Shown here piece by piece: positions 56,664-64,000 of a stretch of DNA of 64,000 nt. This DNA is from Endomicrobiaceae bacterium (lineage in GTDB: Bacteria > Elusimicrobiota > Endomicrobiia > Endomicrobiales > Endomicrobiaceae): the NCBI GenBank assembly GCA_028711215.1, contig JAQTSO010000004.1:38653-102652 (forward strand), given 5' to 3'. The position numbers and the translations under genes were made by a program. How positions within the stretch are numbered: the stretch's first letter is position 1; the number at the start of each line of letters is the position of its first letter. A model generated the notes under the pieces. That model was not told the DNA's origin, searched no databases, and worked only from the letters and a program-made list of their open reading frames with translations.

Positions 56664-57351
56664 ATATTCTTTCTCCAAATACAGCTGAACCAATCCTAAC
56701 CATATTCGACCCTTCTTGTACAGCTATTTCAAAATCATCTGACATACCCATTGATAGAACTGAAAAATCTTTATTATTAAATCTGTGCTTTAACTTTAAA
56801 AAAATATTATAAGCTGTTTTAAAATACGGTCTGACTTCTTCTTTAAGTTCAAAATAAGGAGCTATTGTCATTATTCCACATATTTTGATATTTTGACAAT
56901 TCTCAATGCAATAATCATATATTCCAGCCGCTTGTTCCTCAGAAACACCGTGTTTTGTAATTTCCTGTGAAACTTTTAGCTCAATCAAACATTCTTGAAT
57001 TTTGTTAATATCTCTGGCATGTCTATTTATATCAGATGCTAACTCTCTGCTGTCTAAAGATTGTATTAAGTCAAAATTTGATACAGTCTTTTTAACTTTA
57101 TTTGATTGAAGATGTCCGATAAAATGTTTTTTAACATTTTTTAAAACTTCTTTATTTGAAAGAACATCAAACTTTGGCAGAGCTTCTTGAATCTTACTTT
57201 CAGCTATATCTGTTATGCCAGACATAATAGCTGATTCAACATAATCTGCTTTAAAAGTTTTAGTAACGGCAACAATAGAAACATTCCTGCTATTAGACAC
57301 ATCTGATATTCTGTCACGGATAAATGCTATATTTTCACTTATATTTACCAC
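56653..57351 (-). CDS. yggS: YggS/PROSC-family PLP-binding protein
   Basis: A PLP-binding protein with a single TIM-barrel domain that keeps PLP and amino acid pools in balance. The lysine is in VAVTKTF near residue 30; HFIGHLQSNKVK near 80 and the late SMGMSDDFEIAVQEGSNMVRIGSAVFGER are clear. The start is a GTG; there is no ATG and no clear ribosome binding site in front, and the -10 box ends only about 9 bases upstream. Confidence 0.94.
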   Translation of the reverse strand: MVNISENIAFIRDRISDVSNSRNVSIVAVTKTFKADYVESAIMSGITDIAESKIQEALPKFDVLSNKEVLKNVKKHFIGHLQSNKVKKTVSNFDLIQSLDSRELASDINRHARDINKIQECLIELKVSQEITKHGVSEEQAAGIYDYCIENCQNIKICGIMTIAPYFELKEEVRPYFKTAYNIFLKLKHRFNNKDFSVLSMGMSDDFEIAVQEGSNMVRIGSAVFGERIYDK

Positions 57352-57360
57352 TGTTCGTTT

Positions 57361-57389
57361 ATTATAGCATATTTTGGATGGATTTTAAA
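57361..57389 (-). promoter_or_regulatory. Probable promoter of yggS-proC, giving a leaderless message
   Basis: On the minus strand TTTAAA (4 of 6 with consensus), 17 bases, then TATAAT with an extended TGC. The predicted start is near 57354, about three bases before the GTG of yggS, so the transcript would have almost no leader. Confidence 0.6.
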
Positions 57390-57414
57390 ATACATTTGTA
57401 TGTGATATATTAAT

Positions 57415-59589
57415 TTAACACACTACTTTGTCAATTGGCTCTGCAAGATTTTTTGACATTGGCAATGTTATTAAAAAACTTGACCCATGTCTGTATTTTG
57501 TTTTAAAAATTATTTTCCCATTATGGTTTTCTTCTATCATTCTTTTTGTAACATATGCTCCTATACCGGAACCTGATTTACTTGATGGTTTTGTAGTAAA
57601 AAATGCAGAAAATATTTTCGCTTCATTCTCCTTTTTTATACCTATACCATTATCTGCGATTTCTATATTTACTAATCCTTCTATAAATTTCAAACTTACT
57701 TTAATCTCCGGTTTAAAATTATTTTTTATATTTTCCAACCTATTCAATTGTTCCATTTCAACAATCGCTTCATAGGCATTGTCCAAACAATTATATATAA
57801 CCTCCTGTATCTGAGATTTAACACCATATATCTTATCTTCTTCCGGTATTTCTAACACCATGGGGATATTTTCAATTCCATGCTTTACCTTCATCAGATC
57901 CATTGATTGGTCTACTATTTCCTTAAATGCAAAATATCCAAAGTATGTATCTCGCTCCGTTGTCTTTGCAAAACTTAATATACCTTTTAATATTGTATCT
58001 GTCTTTTTTACATTCTCTGTCATTTTAGCAATGATTTCTTTTATTTCTTCTACCATATTTTTAACTTTCGGATTATTTTCTACAAACTCCTTATTTTCGC
58101 CTTCAAAATCTCTTATTTCAAAGTCAATACTTGTCTGTCCCATTAAAAAAACGTTCAATCTATTTTTGATTTGATGTGCCATTCCGTCAGCCATTCCACC
58201 TATAGATGCCAATTTTTCAGCATCAAACAATCTTTTTTGTTGTTTTTGTGTTTCTGCCAAAAAATTACAATTTTCTACTGCAAGTCCCGCCTGATTTGAC
58301 AATGTTTTAAATACCTCTATATCTTGTGATGAATAAACCGTTTTGTTGGTTTTTTCTCCCAATACTAAAAAAGCTATCAATTTGTCTCTTAACATTGACG
58401 GGACTATTAAATTTATATCATTATGTATCTCTGAAAATAATTCTTTCAATTCTTTGGTCATACTTAAAAATAAAAACGGATTTCTCATAAACTTCATATA
58501 CTGGCAAATTTTACTATCATCTAAAAAAGTTATATCCAAATTTTTATTTGCATCCCCTCTTGCACCTAAACAAATAAATTTATTTTTTTCTTGATCAAAT
58601 ATAAATAAATATACAAAATTAACTTTTACTGATCTCTTAATAATTCTAACTGTCAACTGAGCTAATTTTGGCAATTGTTGTTGTTCCATCATGCCCTTTG
58701 ATGCCTGTACTAACAATTGCTGATATGCATTCTGTTCTGCTAATAATATTTTTTCAGCTTTTTTTTGTAAATATCTAAAAAATATGGGACCTATTGTAGA
58801 CAAAACAAATAACATTATTGAAGAAATAATCCATTGATTCGTTACAAATCCAAGGTAAAAGGGTACACCTAAAATTAAAGCATATAACACAATAAAAATA
58901 CCCGTTTGTGTTAATGCTAATTTAATATCCATTAAATTAGTTTTTACAATACTCAAACTAATAATCGCAAGAAAAATTAAGGTAAGTATATATCCAAATG
59001 GATATATTTCTATAGAATTAAATTTAGTTATATAATCGCCTGATCCCAAAAAAGCAATTGAAAAAGCAACTAGTAAATATTTTAATTGCTGTTGTTTTAT
59101 CGCACTGAATTTTGGATTATTTAAATTTTTCAGCAACAGAATCATAGCTATAGCGATTACAACGGTAAATTGTACAAGTATAAGAAAATATAAATTCCCA
59201 GCTTTTGGATAAAATCCCCAAAAACATATTTTGATACCACTATAAAAATAATTTGTAAAAAAACCAATTACCCAAGCTCCTGTAGAAAAAGCATACAGTA
59301 TTTTAACAATCTTTTCATATTTATGTTTCAAAAAAGTTACTATCATATGAAATATACCAACAGGCAAAATAAGAACACCTAGAAAGCCTATTTTGGCAAA
59401 TATATATGCCTTTTTTGGATCTGCTGTCCAGTACATCAAAGAAAATGGAAAAAGCCAAAAAAATACAGCTAAACAAATTATAAGATAAGCTCTGTTAATA
59501 TTAGCTTTTTTATTTTTAAAAAATACAAAAAAACCTAAAAATAAAAACAAAACAGAAGTTATTGTTGGTAAAAGGGCATAGTAATTCAC
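57415..59589 (-). CDS. Sensor histidine kinase with 7TM-type N-terminus and GAF domain
   Basis: The first about 280 residues contain eight to nine hydrophobic segments of the histidine-kinase N-terminal 7TM type. A GAF domain follows (about 285-440; QDIEVFKTLSNQAGLAVEN at its end), then the phospho-acceptor helix with His472 in GMAHQIKNRL, and an HATPase domain with N-box YNCLDNAYEA near 600, NGIGI, and SGSGIGAY. Length 724. No response regulator is encoded nearby. It begins one base after the aldehyde dehydrogenase gene, so the two are almost certainly one transcript. The signal is unknown. Confidence 0.9.
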   Translation of the reverse strand: MNYYALLPTITSVLFLFLGFFVFFKNKKANINRAYLIICLAVFFWLFPFSLMYWTADPKKAYIFAKIGFLGVLILPVGIFHMIVTFLKHKYEKIVKILYAFSTGAWVIGFFTNYFYSGIKICFWGFYPKAGNLYFLILVQFTVVIAIAMILLLKNLNNPKFSAIKQQQLKYLLVAFSIAFLGSGDYITKFNSIEIYPFGYILTLIFLAIISLSIVKTNLMDIKLALTQTGIFIVLYALILGVPFYLGFVTNQWIISSIMLFVLSTIGPIFFRYLQKKAEKILLAEQNAYQQLLVQASKGMMEQQQLPKLAQLTVRIIKRSVKVNFVYLFIFDQEKNKFICLGARGDANKNLDITFLDDSKICQYMKFMRNPFLFLSMTKELKELFSEIHNDINLIVPSMLRDKLIAFLVLGEKTNKTVYSSQDIEVFKTLSNQAGLAVENCNFLAETQKQQKRLFDAEKLASIGGMADGMAHQIKNRLNVFLMGQTSIDFEIRDFEGENKEFVENNPKVKNMVEEIKEIIAKMTENVKKTDTILKGILSFAKTTERDTYFGYFAFKEIVDQSMDLMKVKHGIENIPMVLEIPEEDKIYGVKSQIQEVIYNCLDNAYEAIVEMEQLNRLENIKNNFKPEIKVSLKFIEGLVNIEIADNGIGIKKENEAKIFSAFFTTKPSSKSGSGIGAYVTKRMIEENHNGKIIFKTKYRHGSSFLITLPMSKNLAEPIDKVVC

Positions 59590-59590
59590 T

Positions 59591-61165
59591 TTATTTCCTT
59601 GTTAGACTTATTCCTTGCAAATGACTTGTTTTTTGCCATATATAATTCATTTCGCCGGAAGGTCCTCCGGTTTTTCCGACTCCACCATGAACAGCGTTAT
59701 ATGGAGATACGTCAACATGCCTTGAATTTATTCTCAATAAACCACTATTATCAATATATTTCATAAATTGCCTGGTGTAATGTGGCGATTTTACCCAAAC
59801 AGATGCTCTTAATCCATATTCATTATTTTCTGCAATTTCCAGCATCTTATTAAAGATATCTTTATCTCTGTCAATTTTATTATTTTTAATGGATTTTACT
59901 TTTATTACCGGTATTACGGGGAAAAAGTTTTCTTCTTTAATAAGTCGAATATTGTATAAATCTAGATTTTCCGTATCAAATTCTACTAATGTTGGTTGAA
60001 AATATACACCCCTTTCATTTTCAATTCCGTTATGATCAACTCTTTTCCCCCCACATAATAATTCCCCTTTTTTATTTAATGCTTCTTCTAAAAATTCTTG
60101 ACATTCTTTCATTTTAATAACGGGAGTTAAAACAGTTTCAGAATTTGATGGAAGAGCAATTTTTGTTTTTTTAACTTCACAAATAAACTTTTCAATGAAT
60201 AAATCATATATATCTTCATGGACTATTATATTTTTAGGAACCATACATATTTGTGTTGAACCCAAAAATGCATCTAGCGATGCTTTTACTGCATCATCAA
60301 AATTACAATCATGCCAAACATATAAATTATCATTACCGGATAACTCCAATATCATTTTTTTACCATTATTATACCCTCTCTTAGCTAATTCCAAACCATG
60401 TTCGCTTTCACCGAAAAAGAAAATATCATTAACCTTAGAATTTGATATCCATTCATCCATTATATTTTTTGCGTTACCATTTATTATATTTAAAACGCCA
60501 TCTGGAGCATTATTTTCTTTTAAAACTTTTACAACAATATTTTTCCATGCAAAAATTGTGGCAATAGGAGCTTTTAAAGGTGCTTTTACAATAACAGCAT
60601 TACCTGATAAAAAAGCATACACAGCTGCTAAAGAATTACTGGCTGATGCATTTTTAGGTGGACTAACAACGATAACACCGTCTGGTTTTCTCACAGAATA
60701 AGTTCTCTCATTGCCTTCGGAACCAAGTTCTCTAAATAAATCATTCTTACATAAATTATTACTTGTTTCTGATAATCCTTTTAACATTGAATGAAATTCC
60801 CATTTTGCAAGGTTATAGGGATGTCCTTCTATGACAAGAATATTTATAAATTTCTCTTCATTTCGTTCTAAGTTTTTTAAAATATCTAGAACAATTTTTT
60901 TTCTCTTCGAAATCGGCATATTTTTCATAATTTTACTTGCTCTATATGCAGATTCTATTGCCTGTTTATTAAGTTCATTATCCCCAACACAATATTTGGC
61001 ATAAATATATTTATCAACATCTTCAGGAATTTCACCCCTCTTCAATTTTGTAATTGTCTGGTAAGTTTTTTTAAAATCAAGGATAGCCTGGTCAGCATAA
61101 GGGAAATATTCATACTTACCTGTATCAACATCTTTGCCGTTGACAAACAATGTAAATTCTTCCAT
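59591..61165 (-). CDS. Aldehyde dehydrogenase-family protein
   Basis: A 524-residue member of the aldehyde dehydrogenase superfamily. The catalytic cysteine is in GSTQICMVPKN near residue 305, the glutamate in ELSGNDN near 271, and the region PDGVIVVSPPKNASASN corresponds to the cofactor-binding start. The glutamate motif is diverged from ELGGKSP, and the first about 70 residues do not resemble common family members. The substrate is unknown. It follows prfB by 19 bases and precedes the kinase; a role in making or removing a signal for the kinase is only a guess. Confidence 0.82.
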   Translation of the reverse strand: MEEFTLFVNGKDVDTGKYEYFPYADQAILDFKKTYQTITKLKRGEIPEDVDKYIYAKYCVGDNELNKQAIESAYRASKIMKNMPISKRKKIVLDILKNLERNEEKFINILVIEGHPYNLAKWEFHSMLKGLSETSNNLCKNDLFRELGSEGNERTYSVRKPDGVIVVSPPKNASASNSLAAVYAFLSGNAVIVKAPLKAPIATIFAWKNIVVKVLKENNAPDGVLNIINGNAKNIMDEWISNSKVNDIFFFGESEHGLELAKRGYNNGKKMILELSGNDNLYVWHDCNFDDAVKASLDAFLGSTQICMVPKNIIVHEDIYDLFIEKFICEVKKTKIALPSNSETVLTPVIKMKECQEFLEEALNKKGELLCGGKRVDHNGIENERGVYFQPTLVEFDTENLDLYNIRLIKEENFFPVIPVIKVKSIKNNKIDRDKDIFNKMLEIAENNEYGLRASVWVKSPHYTRQFMKYIDNSGLLRINSRHVDVSPYNAVHGGVGKTGGPSGEMNYIWQKTSHLQGISLTRK

Positions 61166-61184
61166 AGATAATCCCCTTTTATAA

Positions 61185-62271
61185 TTATTTTTTTTGCATT
61201 AGTTTCCAATTTAAATACTCATTTATAAAATTATCCAAATCACCATCCATAACTTTTGACACTTGTGACGTTTCATAATCGGTACGATGGTCTTTAACAA
61301 GCTGATAGGGCATAAAAACATAAGAACGGATTTGGTTCCCCCACGCAATTAATCCTTTTGCATCGTAATGTTTCTCATAAGCCTGCCTGTTTTTTTCTTG
61401 TTCATATTCATATAACTTGGCTTTTAGTAAAGTCATTGCAGTTGCTCTGTTTTTTATTTGCGATCTTTCAGCTTGAGATTGAGAAACAATATTTGTCGGC
61501 AAATGCGTAATTCTAACTGCTGAATCTGTTGTATTAACATGTTGTCCGCCGGCACCGCCTGACCTATATGTATCAATTCTTAAATCTTTTTCGTCTATAA
61601 CCATATCTATTTCGTCATCTACTTCCGGTATAACATCTACTGAACAAAAAGAAGTATGCCTTCTTTTATTTGAATCAAAAGGTGATATTCTCACCAATCG
61701 GTGAACCCCGATTTCTGATTGCAATAGTCCATAAGCATATTCACCCTTAACAATGAAAGTTATATTTTTTATACCTGCTTCATCGCCGTCTAATATATCT
61801 ACGGTATTTAAACTAAAACCTTTATCTTCTGCCCACATTGTATACATTCTAAAAATCATTGAAACCCAGTCACAGGACTCAGTTCCGCCGGCACCTGCAT
61901 TTATTGAAACAATGGCATTATTTTTATCATGTTGTCCGGAAAGTTTTGTTTTTATATCTAATTTTTTTATTTCTATATCTAATTTTTTGGTGTCTTCTTG
62001 TAATTGCCTGGCTAATTCTTCATCTTGCTCTGTTTCTAACAGTTGTTCTATCTCCGACAATTCGTTTATTTGTGTATATAAATTTTGCCACTGGTTAACT
62101 AAATTTTTTAGTCCGTCTAATTTCCCCATAATTGTTTTTGCATTATTTTGATCTAACCAAAAATCTTGTGCCAAGACAATATTATCTAACTCTGAAATCT
62201 CTTTAATTTTACCATCTATATCAAAGAGACCCCCTTAACATATTTATTTTTTCTTTAAATTCTTCAAGCAT
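61185..62271 (-). CDS. prfB: Peptide chain release factor 2 (programmed +1 frameshift)
   Basis: RF2 terminates translation at UAA and UGA. The ORF track gives only the main frame, starting with a false TTG. The real ATG at 62271 follows AGAGGAT and opens a 16-codon leader ending CTT TGA; the frame then shifts by +1 at CTT into GATATAGATGG and joins the main frame, giving about 361 residues. The SPF anticodon-like tripeptide is in ISPFDSN and the GGQ loop in GGAGGQHVN. It begins 11 bases after lnt. Confidence 0.95.
62221..62235 (-). promoter_or_regulatory. RF2 autoregulatory frameshift signal
   Basis: Reading the minus strand, AGGGGG TCT CTT TGA: a Shine-Dalgarno-like stimulator, three bases, the slippery CTT, and an in-frame UGA. 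The spacing is identical to that of E. coli prfB. Low RF2 slows termination at UGA and favours the shift. Confidence 0.95.
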
Positions 62272-62282
62272 TTTTATCCTCT

Positions 62283-63770
62283 TTATATTATAAAAATTAT
62301 TATTAAAATAAATAATGTAAATGTAACGCATGCAAATGCAAAAAAATCACCAAATTTACTATATATCGTTACATAATCATTTTGATATGCACTGCTTGTA
62401 AAATTAATATTTTCATTTACTTGGGTTTTAAAAATAGTATTCCCGTATGAATCTATAACACCTGATACCCCTGAATTTGCAGACACTATTATGTTCTTTC
62501 TGTTTTCTACCGCTCTGAAAATATTCATTACAAAATGCTGGTATGGAGCAAACGTATCAAAAAACCAAGCATCATTCGTATGGTTAGTTAAAATTTTAGC
62601 ACCCTTTGAAACTAAGTCTCTTGATAATGACGGAAAGAAATTTTCGGAGCATATAGTCGGACCGACAATTATTTTACCACAACTGTAGACTTGCATTACA
62701 CCACCCTTTGAAAAATCCCCAAGAGAATTTAAAATACCGAAAAATTTGGATAATATTTTTCTAAACGGTATGTACTCCCCAAAAATAACTAAATGATTTT
62801 TATCATGTATATTGGCAATTTCTTCATTATTAATCGCAAAAATAGAATTATATATTTTGTTATCAATTTTACTTGGTGCACCAATTAAATTCAAATATGA
62901 AAGTTTTGAAATATTTTTTATTAAATCCTGTATTTCTGTATCACCTTGCAAAAATCCGGGCAGTGTTGTTTCCGGATATACTATCATATCAACATTTTTA
63001 TTTTCAAAATATTTTGCAGAACTTTCTAATGTTGTCAGTATTTCATTTTTATACTCACTATCCCATTTTTTATATTGGTCAATATTAGGCTGTACGACAC
63101 CGATTGTTAATTTTTCACCGTACGAAGTATTAAATTTCTGCATTTTCATTAAACCATAGGTGATTAAAATTAACATTACCAGTGCTGAAATTAATATATA
63201 TTTACGTTTCCCGCTTTTGGAAAACAACCAATAATATAACAACATGTTTACACAAATTATTACAAATGAAATTCCATACGTGCCAATAACATCTGCTATT
63301 TGAATTATTTGAAGAAAAGAATTTTGTGTGTAACCTAATAAATTCCACGGAAAACCGGTTAAAAAATATGTTCTTAAAAGTTCTAATGAAACCCAGGCAC
63401 AAGAAGCAAATAATATTGATAATAAAGGATACAAATGCCTTCTGGTAAAACTCAAAAAACCCGACCATAAAGCAAAATATAATGCCAAATATGACCATAA
63501 CAAAACTGACACTATAACTGATTGAATTATTGAATCTGTATTGTATTGAATAAACGGGAATATCCAGTATAATGATATTCCGTTACATATAAATCCTGCC
63601 AAAAAACCATATATTAAAGAATTTTTAACACAATTTCTAAGTGCGGAATATATAAGAGGAACAAATGCAATCCACGTCAGATAAAAAGCATTTATTTTTG
63701 GAAATGATAACGCTATAAGGACACCTGTTAATATAGACAACAAAAAGTATTTTAACCTAAATTGTCTCAC
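62283..63770 (-). CDS. lnt: Apolipoprotein N-acyltransferase
   Basis: It adds the third acyl chain to lipoproteins in the inner membrane. Six to eight hydrophobic helices fill the first 200 residues, followed by a nitrilase-like domain with the triad Glu in YPETTLPG, Lys in HDKNHLVIFGEY and Cys in PTICSENFFP. HTNDAWF and FRAVENRK match the family. Length 495 is typical. Together with lspA it indicates a diderm (Gram-negative) lipoprotein pathway. Confidence 0.95.
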   Translation of the reverse strand: MRQFRLKYFLLSILTGVLIALSFPKINAFYLTWIAFVPLIYSALRNCVKNSLIYGFLAGFICNGISLYWIFPFIQYNTDSIIQSVIVSVLLWSYLALYFALWSGFLSFTRRHLYPLLSILFASCAWVSLELLRTYFLTGFPWNLLGYTQNSFLQIIQIADVIGTYGISFVIICVNMLLYYWLFSKSGKRKYILISALVMLILITYGLMKMQKFNTSYGEKLTIGVVQPNIDQYKKWDSEYKNEILTTLESSAKYFENKNVDMIVYPETTLPGFLQGDTEIQDLIKNISKLSYLNLIGAPSKIDNKIYNSIFAINNEEIANIHDKNHLVIFGEYIPFRKILSKFFGILNSLGDFSKGGVMQVYSCGKIIVGPTICSENFFPSLSRDLVSKGAKILTNHTNDAWFFDTFAPYQHFVMNIFRAVENRKNIIVSANSGVSGVIDSYGNTIFKTQVNENINFTSSAYQNDYVTIYSKFGDFFAFACVTFTLFILIIIFII

Positions 63771-63819
63771 AGCCCACCTATTTACCGTTTATTTTTTTCC
63801 TAATTTTTACAATAATTTT

Positions 63820-64000
63820 CTAAACATTTACTCCACAACATTTCTTATATTTTTTACCACTGCCACATGGACATGGATCATTTCTTCCGATTTTTTTTAT
63901 ATCTTTAGCATTGATTTTACTTTTATTATTATTTTCTTTCTCAACTCCGTCGGCGGGTTTTCCCTCTACCATTTTTTGTTGGTTAAAAACAGGTTTAGGG
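63820..64000 (-). CDS. secA: Preprotein translocase SecA, C-terminal fragment
   Basis: The last 59 codons of a gene that continues beyond the window edge. The end [19 protein letters not shown] is the zinc-binding SEC-C motif that in SecA binds SecB, preceded by a charged linker. Other SEC-C proteins exist (for example short YchJ-like ones), so the call as SecA is likely but not certain. It stops 49 bases before lnt. Not in the ORF track because it lacks a start inside the window. Confidence 0.82.
   Translation of the reverse strand, partial: PKPVFNQQKMVEGKPADGVEKENNNKSKINAKDIKKIGRNDPCPCGSGKKYKKCCGVNV

Noticed and set aside
61185-62174. prfB starting at 62174 with TTG, as in the ORF track
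   Set aside because: The frameshift leader with a good ribosome binding site joins this frame and explains the usual RF2 length.

Overview
The window is AT-rich chromosomal DNA (roughly one third G+C by eye) from a Gram-negative-type bacterium using the standard bacterial code. UGA works as a stop codon, since prfB carries the classic RF2 autoregulatory UGA frameshift site. Lipoprotein processing genes (lspA, lnt), an F-type ATP synthase with no sodium signature in subunit c, an AcnA-type aconitase and a Bat/MoxR operon are all present. Low G+C, a long Bat cluster and the order rsfS-LytR_C-yqeK-nadD make me think of Elusimicrobiota (Endomicrobia-like), but this is an impression of gene content, not a phylogeny. 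I saw no rRNA, tRNA, CRISPR array, insertion sequence or phage gene. Genes are packed tightly, often with ATGA or TAATG overlaps.

Layout. (1) 1-3490, plus strand: ribBA-ribH, then a DUF2207 membrane protein with a poly-glycine tail. (2) 3494-39081, minus strand: one almost unbroken 35-kb same-strand run. Read in transcription order it holds acn, proA, moxR, a DUF58 gene, a BatD-like gene, batA, batB, a giant coiled-coil BatC-like gene, batD, batE, nadD, yqeK, a LytR_C protein, rsfS, dnaE, the whole atpBEFHAGDC operon, a YwqK-repeat lipoprotein, yebC, gmk, rpoZ, separate coaC and coaB, a family-4 uracil-DNA glycosylase, priA, lemA and htpX. (3) 39247-49423, plus strand: thrC, DUF3467, cinA, ruvX, a YacP-like NYN gene, mltG, a cysteine desulfurase, mnmA, a DivIC-like gene, a znuA-like/znuC/znuB transporter and gpmA, closed by a perfect 20-bp hairpin terminator. 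(4) 49515-64000, minus strand: secA (3' end only), lnt, prfB, an aldehyde dehydrogenase-family gene, a 7TM-GAF histidine kinase, then from a new promoter yggS, proC, yggU, mtnA, ileS, lspA and a SulP transporter.

Most of the window is housekeeping. The most unusual points are: a Bat operon whose BatC-position TPR protein is extended to about 1455 residues by a continuous coiled coil; a diverged tandem duplication between dnaE and atpB that copies the dnaE 3' end together with a TTGACA-17-TAGAAT promoter; the same promoter architecture upstream of thrC; an in-frame-invisible prfB start because of the programmed frameshift; a probably leaderless yggS message; a LytR/LCP-like protein without the usual catalytic residues; a ZnuA-like protein without the usual histidine ligands; and a histidine kinase immediately downstream of an aldehyde dehydrogenase-family gene.
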